From: Thiopseudomonas alkaliphila
Lineage (GTDB): Bacteria > Pseudomonadota > Gammaproteobacteria > Pseudomonadales > Pseudomonadaceae
Assembly: GCF_001267175.1 (NCBI RefSeq)
Contig: NZ_CP012358.1
Location: forward strand, 2,045,001-2,109,000
Reading direction: 5' to 3'
Length of the DNA stretch: 64,000 nucleotides
Positions 1 to 11,775 of the stretch are shown here, in pieces. The notes under the pieces are model-generated. The model made no database searches and was not told where the DNA came from. It saw only the letters and a program-made list of their open reading frames with translations. Position 1 is the first letter of the stretch. Each line of letters opens with the position of its first letter. The position numbers and the translations under genes are program-made.

Positions 1-13
1 GATCACCTCCTTA
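1..13 (+). rRNA. rrs: 16S ribosomal RNA, 3' end only
   Basis: The window opens with the last 13 nt of 16S rRNA, including the anti-Shine-Dalgarno CCTCC followed by TTA. The rest lies upstream of the window. The position directly before tRNA-Ile, tRNA-Ala and 23S confirms the assignment. Confidence 0.95.
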
Positions 14-102
14 ATCGAAGACATCAGCGTCTTCATGAGCATCCACACGAATTGCTTGATTTATATATGTAATGCGATTGGGTCTACACCCAAGTGATAA
101 TT

Positions 103-179
<77 letters not shown>

Positions 180-319
180 ATTTTATCTTACCCTGCGTTA
201 TTTAAAGCCTCGTTTAGTTTGACTAAACTTCGCCTTTAAATGCCTTGGTTAACATAAAATTCAGTGTATAAACACTGTCAGTTATCAGATGGGGTAACGG
301 TTCTTCAATACGTTGTATT

Positions 320-395
320 GGGGCCATAGCTCAGCTGGGAGAGCGCCTGCCTTGCACGCAGGAGGTCTGCGGTTCGATCCCGCATGGCTCCACCA
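320..395 (+). tRNA. alaT: tRNA-Ala (TGC)
   Basis: A 76-nt cloverleaf with acceptor GGGGCCA, anticodon TGC in the loop TTGCACG, T-arm GGTTCGATCC and encoded CCA. It is the second spacer tRNA of the rRNA operon, co-transcribed with 16S and 23S. Confidence 0.97.
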
Positions 396-483
396 ATACA
401 TTACATGTAACTGTGACGAGAGATCAGAAATGAGTATTTCTTTGCTTGATTGAAATATTGATTTCTGATTTTTTAATCAGAAC

Positions 484-495
484 TGTTCTTTAAAA
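484..495 (+). promoter_or_regulatory. boxA-like antitermination site in the 16S-23S spacer
   Basis: TGTTCTTTAAAA lies about 165 nt before 23S and resembles the rRNA boxA (TGCTCTTTAACA) that binds NusB/NusE to make polymerase resistant to termination. A hairpin-forming stretch (TTCTGATT and its complement) precedes it at about 461-482. The call rests on similarity and position. Confidence 0.6.
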
Positions 496-660
496 ATTTA
501 GGTATGTGATAGAAGTAAAAAAGACTAATTCATTACTTTCACTGGTAATGATTAGGCTAAGGTAAAATTTGCGAGTTCAAGCGAATTTTCGGCGAAAGTA
601 TCAAACCATTCACGACTGACTTTGAATAATCGCTGTGAAGCAGATTGTTTGGGGTTATAT

Positions 661-3550
<2,890 letters not shown>

Positions 3551-3706
3551 ATATAACACCCAAACAATTTGGGTCTGGTTGATACCAAACAAACGAAAAT
3601 TTAGTTGAACTCAAAACACCGAATCAACTACTATTACATACCTAATTCGAAGGCACGACAAAGCCGAGGCACACCTGCCCAGCCCACAACGGACCTTCTA
3701 AAGAAT

Positions 3707-3825
3707 TGCTTGACGACCATAGAGCGTTGGAACCACCTGATCCCTTCCCGAACTCAGTAGTGAAACGATGTATCGCCGATGGTAGTGTGGGGTTTCCCCA
3801 TGTGAGAGTAGGTCATCGTCAAGCG
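3707..3825 (+). rRNA. rrf: 5S ribosomal RNA
   Basis: About 119 nt. The closing helix pairs GCTTGACGA with TCGTCAAGC, and the conserved CCCGAACTCAG loop and GGTAGTGTGGGG segment are present. It lies about 155 nt after 23S. A single 5S copy ends the operon and is followed directly by a terminator. Confidence 0.96.
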
Positions 3826-3831
3826 CCAAAC

Positions 3832-3872
3832 AAAAATCCCCTGTACGCACATCGCGACAGGGGATTTTTTTT
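3832..3872 (+). terminator. rRNA operon intrinsic terminator
   Basis: The stem AAAAATCCCCTGT pairs with ACAGGGGATTTTT around a 12-nt loop and is followed by a T-run. It begins six bases after 5S and ends the rRNA transcript. Confidence 0.92.
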
Positions 3873-4200
3873 GCCTGCCGTTTCTTATGCTTCTAAATGG
3901 CCTGCTTCTACTTATATTTATTGCTGTTGATGAGTCAAGTGACTTTGTAATTGAATAACATCAGAGTATGGCCTCTGAAATAGAGGGGTTAATTAGAAAT
4001 TTGAGGCGAGCTTGCTGAGGTTTTTTATTCGCTTTCTTTTAAAGGGGCTAAAACTGCTGCTATAACGATTTTGTGCTTACCTTCTAAATGCATCAGTGTT
4101 CGATGTAGGTACTTGTGAAGAGGTTCTGCTCTGTTCTGGTGGCTCAGGTTGAAGGGTGGATATCATAGTTGCAGTTGAGTCATTGAAAAGCCAAATCAAG

Positions 4201-4359
4201 GAGGAAATCTTATACTCAGTAGTGCATGATGGGATAGCTTCTCATCCAATTGTGCTAGGCATGATTGCTACAGTAGATATTGGGACCGATGAAAAAACTA
4301 TTTTTGATTATCTGGTATAACCGCTCAATTATGCCAAAGAGGCACTATGTGAGCGTTAA
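4201..4359 (+). pseudogene. Remnant of HlyD-family type I secretion adaptor (C-terminus)
   Basis: One reading frame gives HPIVLGMIATVDIGTDEKT, then IFDYLV, a stop at 4318-4320, and PLNYAKEALCER with a stop at 4357-4359. HlyD-family membrane fusion proteins end with a G-M-x-A-x-V-D-I-x-T-G-x-[KR]-T-v-l-D-Y-L-x-K-P-l signature followed by a short helix ending ALRER, which this follows closely on both sides of the stop. Upstream of about 4195 the match fades, and no start or ribosome site is present. I read it as the 3' relic of a deleted secretion gene between the rRNA operon and birA. No ABC or TolC partner lies nearby. Confidence 0.6.
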
Positions 4360-4383
4360 TTACTGAGGCTGGTTTGGGTAATT

Positions 4384-4426
4384 AATTAAGGCGCTGGCGT
4401 TGATGCGTCAGGGCCTTAATTATTTT
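4384..4426 (+). terminator. Terminator-like hairpin before birA
   Basis: AATTAAGG pairs with CCTTAATT around a partly paired GC-rich interior, followed by ATTTTC. It directly follows the HlyD relic, so it may be that lost gene's terminator. It could also insulate birA. Confidence 0.6.
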
Positions 4427-4496
4427 CAGGGCTTGCAGCGTATTAGTGAATGAAAATATGCTACTTTGCCATATTTATTTATGGCTAAGAATACAT

Positions 4497-5447
4497 ATGT
4501 TTCAGTTACTGCAGTTACTTAATGATGGTCAGTATCACTCTGGTGAGGCAATTGGTAAGCACCTAGGTATCTCTCGGGCGGCAGTCTGGAAGCGGATTGA
4601 AGCACTGGAGCTGAGCATGGGGCTGCCAGTTGAACGCTTGAAAGGTAAAGGCTATCGTCTACCACAGGGGCAATGGCTGCTCGATCAGGCATTGATTGAG
4701 CTGGCGGTAGCGATGCCGGTAACGGTGTATCAGAGCACTGACTCCACTAACCAAGCAGCAACCCATTTGCTGGCTAAACAAGCCGCGCCTTTTTTAGTAT
4801 TGGCCGAGCAGCAAACTGCCGGCCGAGGCCGACGTGGGCGAGACTGGGTAAGTCCGCCGGCGCAAAATATTTATCTCAGTTTAGTGTGGCCTGTGAAACA
4901 CAGCTTTGCCCAGTTAGAAGGTTTGAGCTTAGTCGTTGGCTTGGCGTTATATCGGGTCTTGAAGCAGCGATTGCCTGAGCTGGAGCTAGGACTTAAGTGG
5001 CCTAATGACTTACTGCTCAATGGTAGTAAGTGTGCTGGTATTTTGCTGGAAATCGTTGGTGATCCTTCAGACAAGTGTCATGTCATTATTGGTGTTGGTA
5101 TTAATGTCAATATGCAGCAGGCTGAGATTGACCAAGCTTGGACTTCATTGCGTGAGGCAGGTCAGCAGTTACTAAATCGCAATCAGCTGGTGCAGCAGTT
5201 TATTGTTGAGCTGCAAGGCATGCTTGAGCAGCACTTTAGTCAAGGCTTTAGTGGTTTTCGAGAAGAGTGGCAGCGTGCCAATAGTTGGCAGGGGCAAGCT
5301 GTTAGTGTGTCAACCGCCAGTCAAGTGATTCATGGCCAGTTAGCGGGAGTAGCCGATACCGGGGGCTTGATCGTAACGCTAGACAGTGGTGAGCAGCGGG
5401 TATTTAGCGGTGGTGAAATCAGTTTGCGGAAACAACATGATTCTTGA
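4497..5447 (+). CDS. birA: Biotin-[acetyl-CoA-carboxylase] ligase / biotin operon repressor BirA
   Basis: 316 aa. BirA makes biotinyl-5'-AMP and transfers biotin to the lysine of AccB, and the biotinyl-AMP-bound dimer represses biotin genes. The N-terminus carries a winged helix (HSGEAIGKHLGISRAAVWKR, about residues 13-32). The ligase core has the adenylate loop GRGRRGRDW near residue 109, KWPNDLLL and GILLEIVG, followed by a small C-terminal SH3-like domain. I start at ATG 4497 because MFQLLQLLNDGQYHSG matches the usual family N-terminus; the frame is open 17 codons further up, but that stretch is hydrophobic and unlike BirA. The end overlaps coaX by 11 nt, so the two are probably co-expressed, as in Pseudomonas. 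Confidence 0.95.
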   Translation: MFQLLQLLNDGQYHSGEAIGKHLGISRAAVWKRIEALELSMGLPVERLKGKGYRLPQGQWLLDQALIELAVAMPVTVYQSTDSTNQAATHLLAKQAAPFLVLAEQQTAGRGRRGRDWVSPPAQNIYLSLVWPVKHSFAQLEGLSLVVGLALYRVLKQRLPELELGLKWPNDLLLNGSKCAGILLEIVGDPSDKCHVIIGVGINVNMQQAEIDQAWTSLREAGQQLLNRNQLVQQFIVELQGMLEQHFSQGFSGFREEWQRANSWQGQAVSVSTASQVIHGQLAGVADTGGLIVTLDSGEQRVFSGGEISLRKQHDS

Positions 5448-6177
5448 GTTAGATTGCGGAAATACACGGGTAAAGTGGCGGCTATTAAATGCAGCCCAGA
5501 CAGTCGTTGCCCGAGGTAGCCTAACGCCGAAACAGGCGGTTGAAAAAAGTTTGCCGGTAGCTGCTACGCAAATTAGCGCCTGTCGTATGGCGAGCGTGTG
5601 GCAAGAACCAGCAGTGGTTGAATATGCTGCAGCTATCGAGCGTTTAGGGATTCCGGTGCATTTGGCAAAATCTACAGCTGAATTAGCCGGAGTAAAAAAC
5701 AGCTACGTGCACCCTGAGAAGTTAGGAGTTGACCGCTGGTTAGCTGCAGTAGCTGCTCATAGTCAATATCAGAGCCATTGTTTAGTGCTAGATTTTGGCA
5801 CTGCAGTAACAGCTGATTTTGTCAGTGCCGCAGGCGTATATTTGGGCGGAGTAATTGCCCCAGGACTAGAGTTGATGCGTTCGACACTGATGCAAAAAGC
5901 TCAGCGATTGAATGTAGCTCTAGAAGAGCAAGCGCCCAATCTATTATTGCCGCAAACAAGCACTGCAGCAGGTATTGAGGCCGGAGTGCGGCAAATGATG
6001 AAGGGGTTCATTGCTCAGCAGTTAAGGGTTGCGGAGCAAACGTTCTTAGCAGAATTTAAGTTAGTGGTGGTAGGCGGTGATGCCGAGTTGCTAGCTGAGC
6101 TAGGGTTTGCAGCGATTCAGGCGCCTGACTTAGTGTTTGCAGGTCTCGCACTTGCTTGTCCCTTATCAATCTTGTAG
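5437..6177 (+). CDS. coaX: Type III pantothenate kinase CoaX
   Basis: 246 aa, usual size for the family. Phosphorylates pantothenate, the first step of coenzyme A synthesis, in the cytosol; type III enzymes belong to the ASKHA fold and are not feedback-inhibited by CoA. Visible motifs are the N-terminal phosphate loop DCGNTRVKW (residues 6-14), the pantothenate-site GVDRWLA near residue 107, and LDFGTAVTADF. The start ATG 5437 lies inside the end of birA with GCGGA upstream; the longer frame from 5386 only overlaps birA. Followed by a decayed SPOR gene. Confidence 0.95.
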   Translation: MILELDCGNTRVKWRLLNAAQTVVARGSLTPKQAVEKSLPVAATQISACRMASVWQEPAVVEYAAAIERLGIPVHLAKSTAELAGVKNSYVHPEKLGVDRWLAAVAAHSQYQSHCLVLDFGTAVTADFVSAAGVYLGGVIAPGLELMRSTLMQKAQRLNVALEEQAPNLLLPQTSTAAGIEAGVRQMMKGFIAQQLRVAEQTFLAEFKLVVVGGDAELLAELGFAAIQAPDLVFAGLALACPLSIL

Positions 6178-6206
6178 TGATTTGGCGCACAAGCTGGGTC
6201 TAAGGC

Positions 6207-6680
6207 TTGTATATACGTTGGTTATGTATTGGTTTGTGGTTGGTGAATGCGGGGGTATTGTTTTAGTTGGGGAGTAGGTGCAGATTGGTTTGGTAATATG
6301 CATTCGTAGTTATTTCCCCAGCAGTTGGTTCAGCTGCATCGTTGCGGCAGCGTTTAGCAAATCTAGATGTAGCACACTGGTTGAGCATTAAGTTGATCAA
6401 ACGCTAAGTTATCTAGTTTATCTTGCTGAAGAGGATACAGCAGGGGTACTTAAGGGCTATCGTTTGTGGCAAGACAGCCAGCTATGAAGAAGCATTGCGA
6501 ATCAAGCAGCAGTTGAATCAGCAAGGAGTTGTTAAAACCTTGATTCGTGAGCGGGTCGAGCAGCAGTTATCCTGCTGGCTAAATGTTGATCAAAGAACAC
6601 GGGCTTTATTGGATGCTGGCCTAGTTTTAGCGCTATTTCATGATTATCCCCAGATGAAACTCGGTCGAGTTATTGAATAA
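6207..6680 (+). pseudogene. SPOR-domain membrane protein gene, decayed
   Basis: A single frame running to the stop at 6678-6680 encodes RWLCIGLWLVNAGVLF (a membrane anchor) at its start, SLRQRLANLDV in the middle, and an 85-codon open end (6423-6680) resembling the second half of a SPOR peptidoglycan-binding domain (EEALRIKQQLNQQG through SCWLNV). The same frame is broken by stops at 6264, 6294, 6405 and 6414. In Pseudomonas the gene between coaX and the tRNA-Tyr cluster encodes such an anchored SPOR protein (PA4278-type), so this looks like its remnant in place. The open 3' part could still be read as an 85-aa peptide from TTG 6423, but no good ribosome site is seen. Confidence 0.75.
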
Positions 6681-6703
6681 TTGCAAAATAATTAAGATTA
6701 GGC

Positions 6704-6733
6704 TTGACAGATGATTGAAGTGAAGGCAATATA
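6704..6733 (+). promoter_or_regulatory. Sigma-70 promoter of the tRNA-Tyr/Gly/Thr-tuf unit
   Basis: TTGACA (6704-6709), 17 nt, then CAATAT (6727-6732), with AATATA one base later as an alternative -10. It is followed by the GC-rich discriminator GCGCCCT, a feature of promoters under stringent control. It lies about 15-40 nt before tRNA-Tyr. Confidence 0.75.
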
Positions 6734-6747
6734 GCGCCCTGTAAATC

Positions 6748-6832
6748 GGAGGGGTTCCCGAGCGGCCAAAGGGATCAGACTGTAAATCTGACGTCTACGA
6801 CTTCGAAGGTTCGAATCCTTCTCCCTCCACCA
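6748..6832 (+). tRNA. tyrT: tRNA-Tyr (GTA)
   Basis: 85 nt including CCA, with a long variable arm as expected for class II tRNA-Tyr. Acceptor GGAGGGG pairs with CTCCCTCC, the anticodon is GTA in the loop CTGTAAA, and the T-arm is GGTTCGAATCC. First in the Tyr-Gly-Thr cluster. Confidence 0.97.
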
Positions 6833-6852
6833 TTTTCTAGCGAGTTGCAGTT

Positions 6853-6926
<74 letters not shown>

Positions 6927-6953
6927 AATTGCAAGTTGTTTAAAAGTATAGAC

Positions 6954-7029
6954 GCTCATGTAGCTCAGTTGGTAGAGCACACCCTTGGTAAGGGTGAGGT
7001 CAGCGGTTCAACTCCGCTCATGAGCTCCA
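6954..7029 (+). tRNA. thrT: tRNA-Thr (GGT)
   Basis: 76 nt with acceptor GCTCATG pairing CATGAGC, anticodon loop TTGGTAA (GGT), T-arm GGTTCAACTCC and encoded CCA. Last tRNA before tuf. Confidence 0.97.
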
Positions 7030-7036
7030 TTCTCAT

Positions 7037-7066
7037 AAAGGCAGATATAACTATATATCTGCCTTT
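7037..7066 (+). other. Perfect 13-bp hairpin between tRNA-Thr and tuf
   Basis: AAAGGCAGATATA, loop ACTA, then the exact complement. There is no long T-run after it, so it is more likely an RNA-processing or stability element that separates tRNA maturation from the tuf mRNA than a full terminator. Confidence 0.6.
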
Positions 7067-7119
7067 GTGCTATCTAGCTATCTATAAAAGTGCTTTCTGA
7101 ATACTAAAGGAGCGTATCA

Positions 7120-8319
7120 ATGGCTAAAGAAAAATTCGAACGCAGTAAACCGCACTTAAACGTTGGTACTATTGGTCACGTTGACCACGGTAAAACCACG
7201 TTAACAGCTGCATTAACTCGTGTATGTGCTGAAGTTTTCGGTGGCGCAGGCTCTTCTAAGGGCTATGACCAAATCGATAACGCTCCAGAAGAGAAAGCAC
7301 GTGGTATCACCATTAACACGTCACACGTAGAGTACGATTCTCCGACTCGTCACTACGCGCACGTTGACTGCCCAGGTCACGCCGACTACGTTAAGAACAT
7401 GATCACTGGTGCTGCTCAGATGGACGGCGCTATTCTGGTTTGTTCAGCGGCTGATGGCCCTATGCCACAGACCCGTGAGCACATCCTGCTGTCACGTCAG
7501 GTAGGTGTTCCGTACATCGTTGTGTTCCTGAACAAAGCGGACATGGTTGACGATGAAGAGCTGTTAGAGCTAGTTGAAATGGAAGTGCGTGACCTGCTCA
7601 GCACTTACGATTTCCCAGGCGATGACACCCCAATCATCACCGGTTCTGCGTTAATGGCGCTGAACGGCGAAGATGAAAACGGCCTAGGTACTACTGCGGT
7701 TAAGACTCTGGTAGAAACTTTAGACGCGTACATCCCAGAGCCAGTACGTGCAATCGATCAGGCGTTCTTGATGCCAATCGAAGACGTATTCTCAATTTCA
7801 GGCCGTGGTACTGTAGTAACTGGTCGTGTTGAGCGCGGTATCGTTAAAGTAGGTGAAGAGATCGAGATCGTTGGTCTGAAAGACACCACTAAAACTACTT
7901 GTACCGGTGTTGAGATGTTCCGTAAACTGCTCGACGAAGGTCGTGCGGGTGAGAACTGCGGTATCTTACTGCGTGGTACTAAGCGTGAAGACGTTCAGCG
8001 TGGTCAAGTACTGGCTAAGCCAGGCACGATCAAGCCGCACACCAAGTTTGAAGCAGAAGTTTATGTTCTGTCTAAAGACGAAGGTGGTCGCCATACTCCG
8101 TTCTTCAAAGGCTACCGTCCACAGTTCTACTTCCGTACTACGGACGTAACTGGTAACTGTGAACTGCCAGAAGGCGTAGAAATGGTAATGCCAGGCGATA
8201 ACGTTAAGCTAGAAGTTACTTTGATCGCGCCGATTGCGATGGAAGAAGGCTTACGCTTTGCAATTCGTGAAGGCGGTCGTACCGTAGGTGCGGGCGTTGT
8301 TGCGAAAATTATTGCTTAA
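7120..8319 (+). CDS. tufA: Elongation factor Tu (first copy)
   Basis: 399 aa. A GTPase that brings aminoacyl-tRNA to the ribosomal A site. G1 is GHVDHGKT (about residues 19-26), followed by DCPGH, NKADM, and beta-barrel domains 2 and 3 ending [14 protein letters not shown] start with AAAGGAG upstream. It follows the three tRNA genes and precedes tRNA-Trp and secE, the conserved tRNA-tuf arrangement. The protein is identical to that of the gene at 23499; the DNA differs at only about 12 positions, all silent apart from ATG versus GTG starts. Confidence 0.98.
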   Translation: MAKEKFERSKPHLNVGTIGHVDHGKTTLTAALTRVCAEVFGGAGSSKGYDQIDNAPEEKARGITINTSHVEYDSPTRHYAHVDCPGHADYVKNMITGAAQMDGAILVCSAADGPMPQTREHILLSRQVGVPYIVVFLNKADMVDDEELLELVEMEVRDLLSTYDFPGDDTPIITGSALMALNGEDENGLGTTAVKTLVETLDAYIPEPVRAIDQAFLMPIEDVFSISGRGTVVTGRVERGIVKVGEEIEIVGLKDTTKTTCTGVEMFRKLLDEGRAGENCGILLRGTKREDVQRGQVLAKPGTIKPHTKFEAEVYVLSKDEGGRHTPFFKGYRPQFYFRTTDVTGNCELPEGVEMVMPGDNVKLEVTLIAPIAMEEGLRFAIREGGRTVGAGVVAKIIA

Positions 8320-8372
8320 GTAGTTGCTAATACTAGATTAGGTCTGTATCATGCGTGACCTAATCTAGCTAC

Positions 8373-8448
8373 AGGCCACTAGCTCAATTGGCAGAGCGAC
8401 GGTCTCCAAAACCGTAGGTTGGGGGTTCGATTCCCTCGTGGCCTGCCA
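8373..8448 (+). tRNA. trpT: tRNA-Trp (CCA)
   Basis: 76 nt with acceptor AGGCCAC pairing GTGGCCT, anticodon stem ACGGT/ACCGT, loop CTCCAAA giving CCA, T-arm GGTTCGATTCC, and encoded 3' CCA. It lies between tuf and secE as in other gammaproteobacteria. Confidence 0.97.
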
Positions 8449-8489
8449 CTTTAACTCTAAAGTGGCTTTTTGAAACGGGATTCTGATTC

Positions 8490-8858
8490 ATGAATGCAAA
8501 AGTTGAAGCTCAAGAACCCCGCTCCGATCTTATAAAGTGGATTGTTGTTGCGCTTCTGGTTGCAGTGGGAGTGGTAGGCAATTACTACTTTTCCGGAGAA
8601 TCTGTTTTTTATCGTGCGATTGGTCTCGTTGTCTTAGCAGTTGCTGCTGGTTATGTGGCGCTTCAGACTGCAAAAGGACGTGCATTTGCCAAGTTGGCAA
8701 AAGAGTCGCGAGCAGAGATCCGTAGAGTTGTCTGGCCCACACGTCAAGAAACCACGCAAACTACTTTGATTGTAGTGGCTGTCGTATTAATTATGGCGCT
8801 GATCCTTTGGGGTATTGATACCTTTATTGGCTTCATCGTCTCGAAGATTCTAGGGTAG
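8490..8858 (+). CDS. secE: Preprotein translocase subunit SecE
   Basis: 122 aa, inner membrane. Clamps the two halves of SecY in the SecYEG channel. Two N-terminal membrane segments (about 18-36 and 42-60) precede an amphipathic cytosolic helix with [17 protein letters not shown], the SecE signature, and a last membrane segment, giving the three-segment form usual in gammaproteobacteria. nusG follows after 7 nt, so the two form an operon downstream of tRNA-Trp. Confidence 0.96.
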   Translation: MNAKVEAQEPRSDLIKWIVVALLVAVGVVGNYYFSGESVFYRAIGLVVLAVAAGYVALQTAKGRAFAKLAKESRAEIRRVVWPTRQETTQTTLIVVAVVLIMALILWGIDTFIGFIVSKILG

Positions 8859-8865
8859 GTGCTCA

Positions 8866-9399
8866 GTGTCTAAAAGATGGTACGTTGTGCATGCCTACTC
8901 TGGTTATGAGAAGCATGTAATGCGCTCGTTGGCGGAGCGAATTGCTCTGCATGGCATGGAAGATCAGTTCGGTGAGATTTTGGTTCCTACCGAAGAAGTG
9001 GTCGAAATGCGTAATGGCCAGCGTCGCAAAAGTGAGCAAAAGTTCTTTCCAGGTTATGTCTTAGTACAGATGGAAATGAGCGAAGCGGCATGGCACTTAG
9101 TTAAAAGTACGCCACGAGTAATGGGTTTTATTGGTGGGACAGCTGATCGTCCTGCACCTATTACTGAGCGCGAGGCAGAAGCAATTTTGCGTCGAGTGGC
9201 AGACAGTGGTGACAAGCCAAGACCGAAAACATTGTTTGAGCCAGGTGAAACGGTACGTGTTAACGAAGGTCCGTTTGCTGACTTTAATGGTGTGGTTGAA
9301 GTGGTTAACTACGAGAAGAACCGCTTGCAGGTGGCAGTGTCTATTTTTGGACGCTCAACCCCAGTAGAGCTTGAGTTCTCTCAAGTAGAAAAAGTTTAG
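8866..9399 (+). CDS. nusG: Transcription termination/antitermination factor NusG
   Basis: 177 aa. Binds the polymerase clamp with its N-terminal domain ([29 protein letters not shown]) and S10 or Rho with its C-terminal KOW domain ([16 protein letters not shown]). The start is GTG 8866, giving the standard MSKRWYVV N-terminus, with AGGGTAGGT upstream. Ends in a hairpin 3 nt downstream. Confidence 0.97.
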   Translation: MSKRWYVVHAYSGYEKHVMRSLAERIALHGMEDQFGEILVPTEEVVEMRNGQRRKSEQKFFPGYVLVQMEMSEAAWHLVKSTPRVMGFIGGTADRPAPITEREAEAILRRVADSGDKPRPKTLFEPGETVRVNEGPFADFNGVVEVVNYEKNRLQVAVSIFGRSTPVELEFSQVEKV

Positions 9400-9402
9400 T
9401 AA

Positions 9403-9429
9403 AAAAGCACAGTATCCTACTGTGCTTTT
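9403..9429 (+). terminator. Intrinsic terminator after nusG
   Basis: AAAAGCACAGTA, loop TCC, then the exact 12-nt complement ending in TTTT. It separates secE-nusG from rplK and could act as a partial attenuator, because no obvious promoter is seen between it and rplK. Confidence 0.8.
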
Positions 9430-9451
9430 GCTGTTTCGGCAGCGTATTAAT

Positions 9452-9475
9452 AGGGGAGCCGTAAGGCGATCACCC
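9452..9475 (+). promoter_or_regulatory. Possible L1-binding leader of rplKA
   Basis: GGGGAGCC followed by GGCGATCACCC just upstream of the rplK ribosome site can fold into a short stem with an internal loop. In enterobacteria L1 represses L11-L1 translation by binding a mimic of its rRNA site here. Assignment is by position and loose resemblance only. Confidence 0.35.
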
Positions 9476-9489
9476 ATCTGGAGTAAAAC

Positions 9490-9921
9490 ATGGCAAAGAA
9501 AATTCAAGCTTATATTAAGCTTCAAGTAAAAGCGGGCCAAGCAAACCCGTCACCACCAGTTGGTCCTGCACTGGGTCAGCACGGTGTAAACATCATGGAA
9601 TTCTGTAAAGCATTCAACGCTAAAACACAAAGCATGGAGCCAGGTTTACCGGTTCCTGTGATTATCACTGTGTACAGCGACCGTAGCTTTACTTTTGAAA
9701 CTAAAAGTACTCCAGCTGCATTCTTATTGAAGAAAGCCGCAGGCGTTAACGCCGGTTCTGCGCGTCCAAACACTCAGAAAGTGGGTACTGTAACGCGTGC
9801 ACAATTAGAAGAAATTGCTAAAGCTAAAGATGCTGACTTAACCGCAGCCGACTTAGAAGCAGCAGTTCGTACCATCGCTGGCTCTGCGCGCAGCATGGGT
9901 CTAAATGTGGAGGGCGTATAA
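9490..9921 (+). CDS. rplK: 50S ribosomal protein L11
   Basis: 143 aa. Binds the GTPase-centre RNA of 23S with L10 and is needed for RelA activation. The N-terminus has the proline-rich [20 protein letters not shown] switch region (about 20-39); the C-terminal domain binds rRNA. ATG follows CTGGAG. The stop overlaps the rplA start by one base (TAATG), implying translational coupling. Confidence 0.98.
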   Translation: MAKKIQAYIKLQVKAGQANPSPPVGPALGQHGVNIMEFCKAFNAKTQSMEPGLPVPVIITVYSDRSFTFETKSTPAAFLLKKAAGVNAGSARPNTQKVGTVTRAQLEEIAKAKDADLTAADLEAAVRTIAGSARSMGLNVEGV

Positions 9922-10619
9922 TGTCTAAAGTAACTAAGCGCCAAAAGGCCATTGCGGAAAAAGTAGAAGCGGGCAAAGTGTACGCGTTCGAAGATGCAGC
10001 CGCATTATTAGCTGAATTATCCACCGTTAAGTTTAAAGAGTCAGTTGACGTTGCGGTTAACCTAGGCGTTGATCCACGTAAATCAGACCAAGTAGTACGT
10101 GGTGCTACCGTATTACCAAATGGTACCGGTAAGACTGTACGTGTTGCTGTATTCACTCAAGGCCCAGCTGCTGAAGCGGCATTAGCTGCAGGCGCTGACA
10201 AAGTGGGTATGGAAGATCTCGCTGAAGAAATGAAAGCGGGCGACTTAAACTACGACGTAGTTATTGCCTCACCTGACGCTATGCGTGTTGTGGGTCAATT
10301 AGGTCAAGTATTAGGTCCACGTGGCTTAATGCCTAACCCGAAAGTGGGTACCGTGACTCCAGACGTAGCGACTGCAGTGCAGAATGCTAAGTCCGGTCAG
10401 GCGCGTTTCCGTACCGACAAAAACGGTATTATCCACGCAGCGATTGGTCAAATTGATTTTGAACCAGCAAAATTAAAGCAGAACGCAGAAGCATTATTAA
10501 ATGAACTGCGTCGCTTAAAGCCAGCAAGTTCCAAAGGTATCTACATCAAGCGTATTACGCTGAGCAGTACTATGGGACCTGGTTTAATCATTGATGCGGC
10601 TTCTTTGTCCGATAAGTGA
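9921..10619 (+). CDS. rplA: 50S ribosomal protein L1
   Basis: 232 aa, full length. Forms the mobile L1 stalk that helps release deacylated tRNA from the E site, and is a likely translational repressor of rplKA. The conserved [15 protein letters not shown] segment lies near residue 133. Start coupled to rplK by a one-base overlap. The L10 leader follows. Confidence 0.98.
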   Translation: MSKVTKRQKAIAEKVEAGKVYAFEDAAALLAELSTVKFKESVDVAVNLGVDPRKSDQVVRGATVLPNGTGKTVRVAVFTQGPAAEAALAAGADKVGMEDLAEEMKAGDLNYDVVIASPDAMRVVGQLGQVLGPRGLMPNPKVGTVTPDVATAVQNAKSGQARFRTDKNGIIHAAIGQIDFEPAKLKQNAEALLNELRRLKPASSKGIYIKRITLSSTMGPGLIIDAASLSDK

Positions 10620-10651
10620 TTTAACAATTTGGGGTCCCTGCTTAGCGGGGG

Positions 10652-10709
10652 CCGTCCAAGACCGTAGGTGGCATGCCTTAATAGTTAAGCCTACGTAGAT
10701 GGTGCTCCC
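10652..10709 (+). promoter_or_regulatory. L10 leader (autoregulatory mRNA element)
   Basis: In the 164-nt gap before rplJ, GTCCAAGACCGTAGGTGG and CCTACGTAGATGGTG form the two sides of the structure conserved in gammaproteobacterial L10 leaders (compare the E. coli GTCCAAGACCGCAGGTG...CTGCGTAGACGGTG). The L10-L12 complex binds it and represses rplJL translation. Confidence 0.88.
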
Positions 10710-10783
10710 GGTTCCTTGAGAATCAGACACCAAACGCGCTCAAAGTAATTTGAGCATAAAGGTAATAAGCAGGAGTTAAACCC

Positions 10784-11284
10784 GTGGCAATTAGACTCGA
10801 AGACAAGAAAGCCATCGTCGCTGAAGTCAATGAGGCTGCTAAAGGTGCTCTGTCCGCTGTTGTGGCTGATGCCCGTGGCGTGACCGTTGGTGCAATGACT
10901 CAACTGCGTAAAGAAGCTCGTGAAGCCGGTGTTTATGTGCGTGTAGTACGTAACACTTTACTGCGTCGTGCAGTAGAAGGAACGGAGTACACCGTTCTGG
11001 CTGAGACCTTTACCGGTCCTACCTTGATTGCTTTCTCTAACGAACATCCGGGCGCAGCTGCTCGTATTTTCAAAGAGTTCGCTAAAGGTCAAGACAAGTT
11101 TGAGATCAAAGGCGCCGCGTTTGAAGGCAACTTTATCGCAGCTACCCAGATTGATGTGTTGGCAACTTTACCAACTTACGACGAAGCTATCTCCAAGCTG
11201 ATGAGCGTTATTCAAGGCGCTACCAGCAAGCTGGCTCGTACTCTGGCGGCAGTTCGCGACCAAAAAGAAGCAGAAGCGGCATAA
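10784..11284 (+). CDS. rplJ: 50S ribosomal protein L10
   Basis: 166 aa. Forms the base of the L7/L12 stalk: the N-terminal domain binds 23S and the C-terminal helix binds L12 dimers. Start is GTG 10784 ([17 protein letters not shown]), with AGGAG eight bases upstream. Controlled through the leader at 10652-10709. Confidence 0.97.
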   Translation: MAIRLEDKKAIVAEVNEAAKGALSAVVADARGVTVGAMTQLRKEAREAGVYVRVVRNTLLRRAVEGTEYTVLAETFTGPTLIAFSNEHPGAAARIFKEFAKGQDKFEIKGAAFEGNFIAATQIDVLATLPTYDEAISKLMSVIQGATSKLARTLAAVRDQKEAEAA

Positions 11285-11363
11285 GCCTAACTGCACTTTT
11301 TGTAAATTATTTTTTGATTTTGATGGCGTTAAAGCGCTATCCCTACTATAGGAAGATAGAGTC

Positions 11364-11735
11364 ATGGCTCTTACTAACGAAGATATCCTAAATGCAATCT
11401 CTGAAATGTCAGTGATGCAAGTTGTTGAACTGATCGAAGCAATGGAAGAGAAGTTCGGCGTAACTGCAGCAGCAGCTGTAGCAGCTGGCCCAGCGGCTGG
11501 TGGTGCTGAAGCAGCAGCAGAGCAAACTGAGTTCACCATCATGCTGTTAGAAGCAGGTGACAAGAAAGTTAACGTTATTAAAGCAGTACGTGAAATCACT
11601 GGTTTAGGCTTGAAAGAAGCTAAAGCAGTAGTTGACGGTGCTCCAGCTGCAGTTAAAGAAGACGTTGCTAAAGAAGAAGCTGAAGCAGCTAAAAAAGCGC
11701 TTGAAGAAGCGGGCGCTAAAGTCGAACTTAAGTAA
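11364..11735 (+). CDS. rplL: 50S ribosomal protein L7/L12
   Basis: 123 aa. Multicopy stalk protein that recruits translation GTPases. N-terminal dimerisation helices, an Ala/Gly-rich hinge (about 35-53), and a C-terminal domain with the factor-binding helix [20 protein letters not shown]. It lies 79 nt after rplJ, and an attenuator-like hairpin follows. Confidence 0.98.
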   Translation: MALTNEDILNAISEMSVMQVVELIEAMEEKFGVTAAAAVAAGPAAGGAEAAAEQTEFTIMLLEAGDKKVNVIKAVREITGLGLKEAKAVVDGAPAAVKEDVAKEEAEAAKKALEEAGAKVELK

Positions 11736-11775
11736 TTTCGACTTTGCGTTACAGCCAGCTCTTCGCAAGGCTGAT

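Noticed and set aside
3706-3930. 74-codon frame covering 5S rRNA and its terminator
   Set aside because: It is the 5S gene and its hairpin; no coding signal.
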